A DNA stretch of 64,000 bases from Campylorhamphus procurvoides (GCA_013396655.1 WBMV01001244.1:248001-312000), one strand, 5' to 3'; shown: positions 25,047 through 38,536, counted from the first letter of the stretch. The notes: generated by a model not told the origin, from the letters alone. Made by a program: numbers and translations.

Positions 25047-27166
25047 CCATAAAATTCCATTGGATGCAATCATTTTTTAAGAGCTTCCATTATAGTCAGA
25101 AGAAGCTGTAGATCAGGATTCATCTGATCTATTTTGCACAGGTACTTTATGGCGGGGATGAATGGTGACCGAAAAGTGCCAGTTTTCCCAAGTGATATCC
25201 CTGCAACTGAGATGTAAACACATTTCTATACCTCTTCAGAAAAGTTGTTACCCAAAATACTGAAAGTACTCTCCCTAGAAAACTATAGCTCTCTTCCATC
25301 CCAATGACTTAGCTACACTTATGTGACAAAGCATCAACAATCAAGCCCGTACAGGATTCAAAATTCATTTTCAGAACACAGTCAGTTTTATTGAACCTCT
25401 AACTCCTCCACTCTCTGACAAAAGGATTATGGGAACTGGTTCAGAATTTGTCCCTCATTTTTAGTAATTAATAGAAAATTTGCCTGTGAGATACTACATA
25501 ATTAGACAATTTATGTACTAAAATAACATTCTGTAAATTAGATTCATTTCTTTATCAAGTGGAATTTTCTTCCTAACTTCCTAAAATCTTTACTCATCTT
25601 TGCCCTATAACTCAATTACTTACATCCACTTGTGAAGCTCTTGACCTTAAGGGAATAGACTAAGCCACTCCCTTGGGATCTCTTTCTAGCAGTTTAAGTA
25701 ATGAGGAGTCAGCAAGTGTAATCATGAAAAGAAAATTATTTTCATCAAGAAAATGTATGTTTATGCTTGTCAAAATGATCTCTCTAAGAAGTTGATCATA
25801 ATTTAAAACTGAGACTGATCTTTTTTCTTCAAAAGCACACAAATTCTGTCTTAAGAAAACTAATACACATTTATAAAATTTAACAAATTTCTATTGTTTT
25901 TAGTCAACCATCATTTGACTCTTTTGGCCTTCTTCAGGCTTCCCAAAGTGAATTAGCTAATCAGCTCACTGAGCCACCTTTAATAATTATTCTGAAAAGT
26001 CATGGACATGGAGTTGGAAAAAAAAACAGGTATGACACTAGTCTTTTAAAAATGAGAAGTAAATAATCCTAGAAATTTCTACCAAAAAAAAAAAATCTGA
26101 TCCTCATTGCCTTGGGGAGAAAACACATAAGTAAAAACACATAAGGGAAAAAAAATCCTCAAAGACTTGATGCTATGTAAACATTAACTTTAATTAGTAT
26201 ATCTTTGTAAATAGAACAGATCATGCAGGTTTTTTGTGCTTTAGAAACTGATAGGGAAGTTCTTACTGATTCAAACAAGAGAGGAGGATGCAAAAAACCA
26301 TACAGGTTTCCAAATGCCTCACAGAAACTCTGTTTGATTGCCTAAGTGACAAGGCAGACTATCCCTAGTGGTAAGACATTTATAATTCTTACTTGAAAGT
26401 GAGGGCAGCTCTTGCCTTAGGGGCGTTAGGATCCATTCCCACAAGAATTTTACAACCCTCAGTACAAATCTTTGTGAGCTGTTCTTCCCTCCAGTGCCAA
26501 GCACAGACAGTGCACATGAAAGCACAAAGCCAAGCACTGTCACACATTAGACAGGGGTATGCACAGGGACAGGAAGGATGCTATACCTTTGCCTGTGCAG
26601 TTGGCCTCAGAATGGGGGATCCCCACAGTCTGTGAAGCATTACAGTTTTTTAGCATTCTAAGGAAAAAGAGATCAAGACAGGATATTATCTGTTTAGTCA
26701 GTGACAGAATCAGTAGCAGAGAAATGTTAAAACCAGAACAGATATCCTGCTCACTTTGAAGTTAAGACCAGTCAGCCCATGATATGTTATAAAAGCTAAT
26801 GCAATAGACTCTATAGTGTGTGGCTCCTTGTGATTGGTATAGAAACTGAAATTAGTTATTCTCTTTAAAAAATCCTTTTTTTTTTTTTAACAGAGAAAAA
26901 TATTTATTTGGGGAATGAAACTGTTAAATGTAAGTAAAGAAAACAGATTAGAGTAAGTTGTTTTCTAAAACAAGGTGACTTCTAATTTGGTTTGATTTTT
27001 TTCCCTGATAATATGTGACAAAAAAGGGCAAAATCATTCTAGTTATATTTAATGTTTCTAAAAAAGTTTGTTCGAATAATTTATAATTTATAGTGTGGGG
27101 AAATTTTCTTTTGGAAACCGCTCATAATTCCCTTTATTTGAGCAATTTTGATGACAGCCAAAATTT
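25047..27166. other. Unique AT-rich DNA, no gene seen
   Basis: Contains A-runs at about 26082-26095 and a T-run at 26876-26889. The region 26340-26640 is somewhat GC-richer with open frames on both strands (26319-26543, 26393-26635), but no family is recognised. Confidence 0.55.
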
Positions 27167-27204
27167 GGCTTGGTTTGGAAGAGACCTTAAAGATCATCCA
27201 AGAG
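27167..27204 (-). mobile_element. Short CR1 3'-end fragment, minus orientation (tentative)
   Basis: TTTGGCTTGGTTTGGAAGAG followed by ACCTTAAAGATCATCCAAGA resembles the reverse complement of the CR1 3' end (GATGATCTTTAAGGTCCCTTCC). Only about 38 bp match, so this is weak. Confidence 0.4.
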
Positions 27205-27339
27205 TAAGAACTGGTTTTAATTTAATGGAAAATCTACAGTCTCCCAATAACTTTCTGCCCTTACACTCTGAAAAATAAGTTGTAGAATTTTTCTTTTTTC
27301 CTCTAGCATGTGGCTGTTCCCAGGATTATTTACACATTT

Positions 27340-27742
27340 AATGGACTGGAGTATCTCTTTTATGAGTTTAGGCTAAGGCAGATGAGCCTATTCAGCCTCA
27401 AGAAGAGACAACTGAGGTGTGACCTCATCAATGTCTGTAAGTATCTGAAGGGGGAGTATCAAGAGGATGAAGTCAGGTTCTTCTCAGTGGTGCCAAGCAA
27501 TAGAACAAGAGGCAACAGGCAGAAACTGATTCACAGGAAGCTCCACCTGAATATGAAGAAGAACTTTTTCAATGTGCCAGAACATTGGTGCCCCCCACCA
27601 GAATAGATTGCCTACAGAGGCTGTGGACTGTTCCTCCAGAAACTGGGTACAATTCTGTGCATTGTGCTCTAAGATGACCTTGTCTGAGCAGGTAGATGCC
27701 CCACTTCGGTCCCTTCCAGCCTTACCCATTCTGTGATTCTCT
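27340..27742 (+). mobile_element. CR1 LINE 3' end, another subfamily
   Basis: The plus frame to 27606 carries the C-terminus of CR1 ORF2, with MSLFSLKKRQLRCDLINVCK corresponding to the usual LFSLEKRRLRGDLI region, then YLKGEYQEDE, and NRTRGNRQKL. The 3' untranslated region and a terminal CTGTGATTCTCTC follow. The 5' end is truncated. The frame is open for 98 codons but starts inside the element and is not a functional gene. Confidence 0.9.
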
Positions 27743-30402
27743 CACAGGCCATAGATTTGAAATTAATATTGATCAGCACTCTAGTAAGAGAGCAGATTCA
27801 GGAAACTGCAATACAAGTCTTTGTGTGCTGGGAAGCATACAGAAAAGCAGTAGAAACGTTCCTTCTTTTAAGAAAAAAAAAAGACAAAAAAATTCATTCA
27901 TTATTTAGTCTGTTTCATCTTACGGTCTCAGAACAATAGTAATGGTTAGCAACAGAGAACCACAAAAATATTTACACTTCAAGGCTTAGATGCACTTGCA
28001 CACATGGTGGTTTTCTCTGTTTGGTCACTACAGCAGAAAAGACTAGCAGAGACCACACTAATGGTTTAAAAGGTTTTACTGAATTACCGTATATCACAGC
28101 TAAGTTTGCTCTATTGCCAGTAGTATAAAAACCATCAGCTAACTATCCTTCACTAACAAAAACATGAACTTAAGTCAAAGCCAGCTGAAAACTCCTGTTG
28201 TCTTCTATGAGTTTAGATGAAGGACTTCATGCTTAGTATATATTTTTTTAATTCTAGTCTGATGTTAAAATCCTAGCTCACTTCTGATTTGTATGAATCT
28301 CACAGATTAAAATCATATAGTTTTTCCACAATCTCATAAAAGGAATTTTAAGAAATACATATAATTTGTCTCCTTTTAATTTATGTATTTATTTATTGAA
28401 TTACTGTTTGGAGAATTAGCATGCTAAACTCAAATTCCTCAAAAATATTAGGTATTTCCATACTCTTTAATAGAATTACCCCAAAAACCTTCGTGGCTGG
28501 AGGAGAGGATCCTGTAGTCTTAGAACAGAAGTTAAACCTGCTTTGAACTGCATGTGCATTCATAATTCGAGCAACCCAAAAGCTGTTACTCTTTTTACAG
28601 GGAGTAAACAATTCATCATGTCAAACCTTAAGATCATTATAATGTGTAACACACCATAATGTCACAGTGGTCCAGAATGATGAAATGCCAGCTACCAGCC
28701 AAATATTTAGAATCATATGCTTATATGAGGTCGCCAAATTACTACAAATTCCTGGCCAAAGGCATTCCAATTGATCCAAGGATGCAAAATAGTATCTGAA
28801 CAGTCCACTTCCAGAAAACAGTTTTTCATAGTTCCTGAACAAAGAAATTGAGTAGCTTTGTTTCAAAAGAAAAAAAAATTAAAAAAAGTCTGTTTAGACA
28901 ACTTATAGCAAAGAACATTGTGGCAAAGACTGATAATATGACTGTGCAAATGTAACAAATAGTATAATTCTGTTCCCACCCCCAGTCACACACCACTTCC
29001 AACTGATTTGAAATAGAGAAATAATGAAATAAAAAATGAGTGAACTCAGGAAATTACAGATATAAAAAAACCTTAAAAATGTATAATGCAATGGCTAATT
29101 TAAAATATCCAAACCGTAAAAGAAGTTATTCAGGTGCCTTTCAACCTCCATAAGAAATGCTTTAGTTTTCCATTTCCAAACATTAGGAAATGAAAAATCC
29201 TGAAACGGAAATTTAGTTGCAGTTAATCATTGCGACTAGGAGCAGGGTACGAGTAGCCTAAACAAAGGTTGTCATGAAATCTTAAGAAAGAGGATCAAAA
29301 CCATGAGACTTGACACAATAGCACTTACCAAAAAGTCCTGTTTGTCTTCATTAATTTCATTCATTTCCTTGTTACACTTTTTTTTTGTTTGTTTCTCCTA
29401 GTCTAGTTTTGAAGTATTGCTAGCTTTGACTCAAACAATTTTTTCATCATTTTCCACCTACACTTCTATGAGATTTTGTAAATACTTCTTACAAATTATG
29501 TCCTTCTCATGGATCAGCTTCTTGCTTTCACTGTCATATCCATCTGAAAATAGCAGCTTTCATACAAGGGAATCAAAAGAATTAGGGAAGGAAGGATAAA
29601 TGCTTTAGTCGATTTCATTAAAACAATATTTTATAAATTCATACTTTGGAACTTAATATGGCTTATTTTTAAAATCTAATTCTCTGAGTGGAATTCAGAA
29701 ATAACAAAAGGGGAAAAAAACAAACAAACAAACCCAAAAAACTTATCTAACTGCCACAGACAATTCAACCCAGTTTATTTACCTTTGAACTCCAAGGTCC
29801 TCAAGCCTGGGTGTATCAACTCACCATGATTCTTGGGCAGCACCTCATGTGATAAGGGAAGCTGACCAAGTCAGCGCTTCAGGGTTTAAGCCACATTATC
29901 ATCAGAACTGAGTTGGTTTTAAACAGCTCACTGAGAGTCACAGGTAATTATTTTTCACTGATTAAGATGTTCTTAAAAATAGAGATGCAAACAAATAATT
30001 AAAGCCCTTCAAAAATCTCAAAATGTCTAATTTAATCTCTCAAAACATTTTAGAAATTAAATAGGAATATGAATGAAGAGCTTGTAGTCACAAAAAACCC
30101 CATAGCAATATATTGTTAACACCGTAGAATCATAGTATTCTGACAACTCAAAAAGTATGAAGGCAAAAAGAGGACAAAGAAATCTGGAAAATCAGGGAAA
30201 ACAAATTAAAAGAGGAAAAGAAAATAATTCTCCGAGTTCAGTTACCTTACAAGTTCTACTAACTTAGTGGATCCCTACAATTTTTAAGAAAATTTTCTCA
30301 TTAAGTTATAGATGAAAGTAACATAACTCCTTTCATAATATATTTCTATATATAAATATATATTTTTTGGTTTTAATTACTCCTGAAGTTTCCTGTTACT
30401 CC
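27743..30402. other. Unique AT-rich DNA, no gene seen
   Basis: Small A/C-rich tract at 29709-29741 (CAAACAAACAAAC) and an AT microsatellite at about 30340-30367. The minus frames 28393-28611 and 28621-28866 were inspected and show no family. No recognised element. Confidence 0.55.
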
Positions 30403-30982
30403 TGTCTGGGGTATAGCTAATTTTCGTCACATTAGCTGGCATGGCGTGTGGTTTGGATTTGTGCTGGAAGCAGATTTGATAATATGGATAAGTTTTTGTT
30501 ACTGCTAAGCAGTGCTGATGCAGCATCAAGGCCTTTTCATCCTCTCACCCCAACCCAACAGAAAGAAGGCTGGAAGTGTACAAGGAGTTAGGAAGGAGCA
30601 TAGAAATGAGACCTGACCCCAATGGACCAAAAGCATGTCCCATAACATATGGTGTCATGCTCAGCATACAAAGCTGAGCGAAGAAGAAGGAAGGCAGGAA
30701 TATTCAGTGTGATGGTGTTTGTCTTTCCAAGTCACTAAAGTGTATCAAAGCCCTGCTTTCCTGGGGGTGGTTGAACACCTGCCTGCTGATGGGAAGTGAT
30801 GAATTAATTCCTTGTTTTGTTTTGCTTGTGTGTGTGGATTTTGCTTTACCTATTATCTTTCTTTATGTCTATCCATGAGTTTTCTCACTTTTACCTTTCC
30901 AATTGTCTTCTCCATCCCCCTGGAGGAGAGTGAGCAAATGGCAGTGTGGGGCTTACCTGCCATCTGGTGTTAAGCCACAACA
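30403..30982 (+). mobile_element. ERVL-type LTR (solo), plus orientation, second copy
   Basis: It shares the layout of the LTR at 13524-14109: GCTAATTTTCGTCAC near the start, CTGCTAAGCAGTGCTGA, GCATGTCCCATAACATATGG, ATCCATGAGTTTTCTCAC, and an end near GTTAAGCCACAACA. The start TGTCTGGGGTATAGC lacks several bases. The TATA position holds TACAAAG. Target duplications are not visible, so the ends are approximate. The copy is more diverged than the first. Confidence 0.82.
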
Positions 30983-31749
30983 AAGAATAATTACTAAGTA
31001 TATGATAGGCAAAAGAAAGACAAGAAAGAGGGCTGATTTTTTACTCTTGGAAATTCAAAGCATATAAGAAGTTACTCACATGCTTACTTAGTGAAAGCCA
31101 GAGATCTTTCTGTGGTCAAAACAGTCTTTGTCTTTACTCCATACAGAACCCTTTTCTACTCTCATTTATGTTAAACGTTAGCCAAACCTGAGGGGTATCA
31201 CTGTGCACAGGGTTCAGTCAGATGCGCTGTAAGACTGTTAGAGTTTCAAGCCTCAGTTGGAATTCCTTCCAAAAAGCTTGGAGCCAACGCCTTAGTGTCG
31301 GTAAAGATGGTTAACAAAGGACACAAAGGATGTGCATATCCTGATGTTATCTGCTTTAGACAGAGGTTTTTGTTCTGATCTCTTCCCAGGCTGGGAGGGG
31401 GAGGGAAAACAGGCTCAGGTGGGGGAAGGGGTCGGGGTTTCTGTGTTTTCTGCACAGGTCAGGACCTCAGCGCTTGGTGGAGTGAGGAGGACAGGGGACA
31501 CACACTCCCATCTGGCATCACTGGATAACGGGACTGTGTTCTTTTTTACCCTTCTCCAACCTGACTGTCTTCATCTGTGAGCGATCACAAACACCACAAA
31601 GGTTACCATGAGGAAAAGAGGAGAGAGAGAAGCCCCTGTTTCCTGCCCCTGCAGAGAGGGGATTGCTGCTGCTTTTCTTTCCGATTTCCTCACGGGAGCT
31701 GACCTGGGAACTGCCTGCCATCACTCTGAGGGAGATCCCAGCCATCCAT

Positions 31750-31859
31750 GCGCGACATCGCCACCTGCTGTCCATGAATATAACTGCAACCCCTGAGAGA
31801 GAAGCCAGTGGCTGAGGCGCAACATTACCACCTGCTGTCCGTAGATATAATTGCATTCC
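31750..31859. repeat. 67-bp tandem repeat inside the LTR, cut by the gap
   Basis: GCGCGACATCGCCACCTGCTG (31750-31770) recurs as GCGCAACATTACCACCTGCTG (31817-31837), each followed by a related ATATAA(C/T)TGCA stretch. One full unit and a partial second are seen before the Ns; the true copy number is unknown because the assembly breaks here. Confidence 0.8.
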
Positions 31860-31873
31860 NNNNNNNNNNNNNN
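31860..31873. other. Assembly gap (14 Ns)
   Basis: The gap lies directly after the 67-bp repeat in the LTR; a collapsed or unresolved array is the likely cause. Confidence 0.95.
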
Positions 31874-32134
31874 TCAGCTTTTGTTATTTTGGGGAGGGGC
31901 AGCCAAAAGACCCTTTAACTGTTTGTTTTGTAGTTTGGGGGGGAGGGTTTTTTTACAAACTGTTGTTGCTTGGTTCTTTTCTGGATATATATATATGTAT
32001 TGTGGTTAAGAACTGTTATCCATTCATATATATATATATTTCTAATTAAAGTTCTGTTTTCTAAATTTAAAGGAGAGGGATTATTTCTTGGCCCACATAG
32101 ATATCTTAGTTCTCCCTTGAACTAAGACAAAGAC

Positions 32135-35100
32135 TATATAAGTAAGTTCCTGGCTCTAGAAGTCTAGAGATGGAGTAGACAGAGATATGAAATCAGATCT
32201 TTCATGCTGCATGTAACTTCTACTATCTCAGTTTCATGATAGGAAAAACAGCCCAACAACTATATGAAACTGTCATGTTACTGTAATAGCTTTTTGTTTC
32301 ATCTATTTTTATGCCCCTCTTGTTTGTCAAGTGATGGGAAGGATATTTGTCACTCCTTTTATGACACACGCCTTGCCTCTACTGCAGTGATTAGCTGATT
32401 AGGGGATCACATCGTTAGAAACAGACAAACAAGTCATTTACCTCCTCTGCCAGCGCCAGAGCCCTAGAAAGTCAAGCTGGTTGTTGCTACCAAAGACATG
32501 GCAGCAAAACAGAATGTGGCAGATGCTCTGTGGTTTAGAGCATCATTTGTTGTCTTTATCCTTCCATGGCAATAATGAGAAAAGTATGATGGCTTTTTGG
32601 CACCTTCTTGTCTATTTGTTCCACATCTTCTACCCTTTTCTCCCTCCCTTTTCTCTGGAGAGAACCATTCCAGTTTTGGCTGGTCCTCACCTTGGCAAGT
32701 CAAGGTGATAAAATTTAACTGTTTTGATGAGAAGACTTGGGAAAAATTTCATACTTTACAGTATGCCAGTAAAATCCTAAATTTCCTGGAAAGTAAAAAA
32801 TATAAGGTGCCTGGGATTGTTGAACTTTTGGTGAGCTCTCCATTTTAGGACAAAATTTTCTTTACAATGTTACTTAACTTCTTTCTGCTTTAATTAAGTC
32901 ATACTCATTGTACAATCCCATTGTCACTTAAGTTTAGGTCTGATTGTGCTAGTAAGACTGAGGTACTTACCTAAACCTTTCCTCTTGGTAGTGCTATATG
33001 TTAGCAGATAAGTCATCAGAGCAGCTTTAACTAAAGCTTTGGAAACATGTTGTGAAAATAGACACAAAACAAGTAGATTGCAGCAATTTCTTTCACATAA
33101 TCACTGTTGATAAAAATAAAGAAATCATGCTATTTTGAAATATTCTGAGATATCTTTTTACTCTAAACTAACATCAAGCTGTTTCAGAGAACACAAGAAA
33201 GAGATTTTTAAAAGAAATTTGATTATTACAAGATGCTTATAATGTTGCAGATAAAACAGTGGTATAGTGCAAACTTTGCAAACATTATAGAAAAAAATGC
33301 AAGGAAAAAAAGAAGTTTCAAACTCCTTGTTTGACTCTAATGGCCTGTTTGGGGTAACAGCTTTCAGCATGCAAACTCAACCAGAAAGGAAAACAAAGTT
33401 GCCTGCAAGGATGCACAGGGTACATGTTTGTCTATGGTTGATGTCTGGAGGTAAATACGTACTATTTCATTGCTTTATAGAATGATTCCTCTTGAATACT
33501 TTATTAGCCACATATATTTTAGACATGCAAATAAATAGTAGTATGGAAAAGCTTTCCCATTCCTTTGTGTAGTGGAACAGAGACTTTGCCTTCCCTCAAA
33601 GTTTCATGTTACTTAGCTGAGAGGCATGCTTTTTGCGGGATTTTTCTGGTACCGTTTTCTTTCTGAATATAAAATATGCATTAAAACTGAGCTCATTCTT
33701 TAATTGGTTGAGTCCATCCCACCAGAACTGCAATTAGGGCATAACTTCATGTCATTTCACTGGGGTACCATTTCATGATGCAATGATCTCTTCAGATACC
33801 CTTCGCTGCCCTACTGTCTGTAAAGCAGTTTGAAGTAGTGCGCTTAGAGTAATCTGCCCATGGCTGTCTTTTTATTAGAGAAAAGAGGCAGTAAAAAAAT
33901 TAGCTACTTCCTTGGTCCATTCTCTGACCTTGAAAAGGCCATAAAACTGTATGGTTTTACATTATTGCTATAATATTTATATATTTTTACATTATCTTTT
34001 CTGCTGCCATTGGGGGCAATTTTCCTGGACCTGAAAGACAGCGATAATACCCTGGCACAGCAGAAAAATTGAAATACAGGATTATTCACCACATATCTTC
34101 TCAGAGATTAATTTGATTATTCATCAATTCTCCTACTCTTCTCTTCAGAGTCCTGATATTTTTCCTCCAGCTCCTGACCCTTCTCTCAGCTCAATATGTT
34201 AAGTAAAACTTATAATTTATTCACACTTCTCTCAGTATAATAAAACATTAATTATTATATCTAGAGGGCTACACAACTTGATACATTGCTTAGGCTTCTC
34301 TGTCACATTCTTCTATGAAACATTTGTCTTTACCCACCTCAATGTGCAGTCTGGAATTCTGCAATTCACATACTGAGACATAATTTTAACAAGATGCTAC
34401 AGAACTGTTTACTTAGATATGAAGATTAACACTTTTAACTGTCAGAAATACCTGATTAATGACTCATAGTAATAGGATGCCATAACTACTAACTCTTTTA
34501 TTGTATGCAAACCAGCTCACTGAGAACAGTATTACATGAGAGTCACATGAAGTGATTCCAATAGTGATGCTCAGGGGCAGCATCCCAGTTCAGGGATTTC
34601 ACTGGCAAGATTGGGCAGATCTAGATCTTGGGGGTGGGGTGGGAGAAGGCAGAAGACAAAAATAATGTTATGGTTTACTGATACTCTTATTTTAAAATTT
34701 TAGGTTTTGTGTTGAAAGATTTTATTTATACAACAAAATGTAAAGGGTTGAAGAAAGATGAGATGACACCTAAAATTCCTTTGTTTGAGAAACTTAATCT
34801 CCCATAGAAGATCTAGTTTATACAAGTAATGGAGTTGAAGAAATTTTGCATCTCCCTTCAAGCAGGCAGCTGGTGAGCTAAATTTCTTTCCAGACATCAT
34901 TGTCTGTACTGTTTAAAGTACTAGATACCTACTTTTCATGCAGTTATCTCTGTAAGACACCTAAGTTTTACTATATAGTTCTGGAAAGTAGTCCCTCTGT
35001 TAATGTTTAAAATTTTTAAGAATAAAAAATGCATTTATTATTTTATACGAATAATTAATGAACATTCCAATTTAATTTGCAAGTCTACACTATATACTTG

Positions 35101-37670
35101 GTTACATAACATATGATATCAGTATATTATGGGGAGGAAGAAATAAAAAAAGTGTAAAATTTCAGTTTTTCAAAATTTCTCTGAATATTTATATGGGCAT
35201 ACACATTTGTTTAGCTCTTTGGTCTTTAGAACTGCCCCTTTTAATCTGCACTGTGGATGCTCAGTAGCTCTGATTTTTTTACTTCTTCCTAATCTCATAT
35301 GCTAAGAATCATTTCATTCTCCGAAAAGCCCTACTGAAACTAGTGGAGCTTATAATGGAACAAGTTGGTTCCATGTGTGAGGAAGGAGAGAAGAACTGTG
35401 TGTTGTATTGTCAGTACTCTGTTCAAAATGTTTAGATGGATAATATTCACAAAACCTGACAGGCACCAAACTAACAGCTTGAATTTATCCTCAGTTCTTT
35501 TTTTATAAACTGGTATTTAAATGCAACACTGAATGACATGCAAACACCAACACATACTATATACACTCTTTGTGTTAGCTAAAACCTAAAAGTAGATTTT
35601 AAAATGAGTTTAGAAAAATTGGAGCTGTTATAATTCTTCTATAATAAAGGATTTGATTATAGGGCCTTTTTCTTTTGATTGTTTTGTTGCATTTTTCTCA
35701 GACATTGCATTTTCTCATTACTGTGCTGATATAAAAATGATAGGCTTATCTGTTTATTTGTCTTATTATAAAGCTGTTTTCAAATCATTCTTTTTTTGAT
35801 AAATGTTGATTTCTTACTACCTTATATGCATTTCAATGATATCATAAAACTTTATTTTCATGGTATAATGAGTTACAAATTGAGCAACATGTCATCATCT
35901 CATATTTTAAAAGTATTTCTTTGCTGACCTCTAATGCATCATTAAAAATTTTAGTTTTATTCATAGCTCTATCCACAAAGGATCTTGTTGCCCAAGCCAC
36001 AAAATCCATTTGGATATTTAGGAATATTCCAAAGCTTTGAAAATTTTTGCAAATCTGCCTAGATGAGCAAATTCCTTGTTATTTAGTTATGCACTTTGAC
36101 ATGACAGGGACAGTGAAACTCAAAAGAAAAAGAATACATATAAGAGGACAAAGAGACATAAAATAACTGTACTCTTAATGTGAATCTTGGGATTATTTAA
36201 AATGGAAACAGGGATCAGAACATCATCTTGGAAAAGATAGATGATGATGATAAGCTTGTTAAGAAATTTGAAAGTTTTTAATTTTCTGGATATGCAGGCC
36301 TGACCAAAACTATGGTGGACTAAATTTGTTTCTGCTGTCTTCTTCCTCCAGAGAAAAAACTTAGTTCTGTTCTAGACTACCTGATGATTGCTACTGTTTC
36401 CTTATTGACTCCAGCATACAGGATTATGAAGAAAACCATAGAGTTCAATCTCTTCTCATTCCTCCACTCTTTTTCTCTGTACTCGAGATAATAGGATGAA
36501 TATAATTGATTCAAATTGACATTCAGATCAGCCCACCTCCCCTGCTTATAGGCTACATGTTTCTGTTCATAAAATAATTGTTATTAAATCATCACTTAAT
36601 GGACAGAAAATAAGGCTATTAGAAAAATATTTACTATATTTTTGCTTTGAGATCATCATAACATTGTCAATAAATAAATCTATAACTGACTTTTAGCCAG
36701 TTGTACTCAGAAACTGCTAGACTTTTAAGTGATCGTACATTATCCTGTGAGGATTCATGATCAGAGAACTTTTTCTCCCTTTGAAGTCTTTCATGGTGAG
36801 CTGACATTAGTCATTCATCACACATCAGTGTTGAGAGCTGTATCTACATTTGCACTAAAAGTGATACAAATTCTCATATTCACCATTAAGAATATCAGGT
36901 ATGCTACATTCTCATTCTTCAGGTTTGCTTATTTGTTAGTATAATAATCTCAGTTGCAACAAAAATACATTCAGAATAAACACTGGAAAGGGAACATCTT
37001 AAATTCCCCACTGCAGTTTTATTCAAGAAGTGTTATATATAGTTTGGATCTCATCTCTTTCCTCTCCTATGTGCACCTGTGATTCTTAACTTCAGTGATA
37101 GACCTGCAAGCTTGCTGGAGAAGAGAATTTATCTCCTAACATTTTTTGGCTTGTTTTTAGTTTCTGTTATCTATCAAGAAGTAATAGGAAAGACACAGTT
37201 TTTCTCTGAAGTTACGTTTCATTACTCATTACAAAGCCCTGATTAAGCAACACAGTTTTTTTGATACTATGATGATGGCAGAAAAGCAAAGCTACAATAA
37301 GACACAGGTAGATAATTTTTATTAATGTTAGGGACTACTTTGGTGGTAAGGCTAAGAATAGAAATGTTATACAGTTCCCATTCCATTGACTAAAGAGAAG
37401 AGCAAAGAGAACTACAAAAGGATTTCTTTAGTTATATTTTTCCCTCCTGCTTACTCTCACTAACCTTCAGAGAGTGGATCTCTCCATGAATGTAACTGAT
37501 CAGACATGCCTTTTTTTTGCATTATCACTGCTAATTTTTCCTAATGTGACAGGAATCATTCCTCATGTCCAAAGAACCATATGGAGCTTGATAGTTTGAA
37601 GACAGGGCTACAGAGAAGGTTTCCAGGGAGAAAATCTAACACAGCCTCCAGGCTTTATTGGCTAGGTCTA
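32135..37670. other. Unique AT-rich DNA, no gene seen
   Basis: About 5.5 kb without a recognised mobile element, RNA or coding sequence. The overlapping frames at 32464-32848 on both strands are not credible as protein. Confidence 0.6.
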
Positions 37671-37696
37671 CATTAGCAGGTAATTACCTGCTAATG
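37671..37696. promoter_or_regulatory. Perfect 26-bp palindrome centred on TAATTA
   Basis: CATTAGCAGGTAA is followed directly by its exact reverse complement TTACCTGCTAATG with no spacer. The centre is TAATTA, a homeodomain core site in both orientations, and each half also holds a TTAG/CTAA core and GCAGGT/ACCTGC, which contains an E-box-like CAGGT. It lies in DNA I could not assign to any repeat. A role as a dimeric transcription-factor site is an inference only. Confidence 0.5.
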
Positions 37697-38536
37697 GTAC
37701 AATAGGAGCGGTGAATAAGCAGAAATTCTACCATTACAGCACATTCCATGTGGTCCTGGGTTTTACTGTAGGATAGTTCAGTTTTGTCTCTTAAACTTAA
37801 TATTTCCATCTCACATGTGACACAAAGCTATAAAAAGTATTCCACAAAACCTCACCACACTATCAAGTATCATACTGCCCTTTTTCTGTCAGGAAAATGG
37901 TAGTAGCATATCTTTGCCCACACCAACTTGGCTCAAATAAAACTTCACTTATGGAAATGAATTTAGTTTCTGTTCCTGCCCGTGTTCTTGCCTGCATCTA
38001 TTCCTGCTCATGTCCCATGAACACACCAACATACAATTACCTGAGGCATGCCAGATGAATAGCAGCAATGAGTGCAATAACCTTTTGCAATTGCAGTGTA
38101 GGCTTTCTTCTGTGAGTTCACAGCATTGGGAGCAATTAGTACTCACAATCATGGCTCAGCATTTCAACAAAATCACACCTACATTAAAAAGTAAGTGACT
38201 CTCTCCCTCTCTCTTGTGAAGCCATGCAACACTGAATTCCTACTCATCAGTGGCCTGACCAGTTTAGAGTAAGCAAATCCACTACGTGGGGCAAAACAGT
38301 GGTCAAGAACTTAGATGCTGTTCAGAAAAACTTATTGTTTGGATAAAGTGGATAACATCACAAAAAAATTTACAGGCTTTTTGTTACAGGCTTTTAAATT
38401 GTGTGGTATCTATCTATTGAATTATCTACTGATAAATTTGTGGATTATTTCAATGGGGCTAATTACACATTCTTATCTCAAATATATGGGAATTTAAGTA
38501 CTTTCTTTAAAAAGATCAACACCACTTACCATATTT
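37697..38536. other. Unique DNA, no gene seen
   Basis: No recognised feature. An ACAATAG, similar to a SOX site, is at 37700-37706 just after the palindrome. Confidence 0.5.

Larger units (their letters stand above)
31236..32129 (+). mobile_element. Endogenous retroviral LTR with internal assembly gap
   Basis: The block begins TGTTAGAGTTTCAAG, ends CTTGAACTAAGACA, and is flanked by AAGAC at 31231-31235 and 32130-32134, a 5-bp target duplication. The ends form imperfect inverted repeats. Length including the gap is 894 bp. Internal marks are G-rich stretches at 31388-31440, a 67-bp tandem repeat before the gap, two (AT)n runs at 31986-31996 and 32025-32038, and ATTAAA at 32044-32050 as a possible poly(A) signal. 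No retroviral genes were seen. The family is uncertain. The frames at 31246-31856 on both strands are not genes. Confidence 0.7.

Noticed and set aside
24696..25073. Long minus-strand frames rich in Lys, Gln, Thr and Asn, and plus-strand frames rich in Phe and Val
   Set aside because: They are forced by the T/G-rich minisatellite, which has few stop codons in any frame.
31246..31856. Overlapping frames on both strands near the 14-N gap
   Set aside because: They lie in a GC-rich LTR and show no protein family features.
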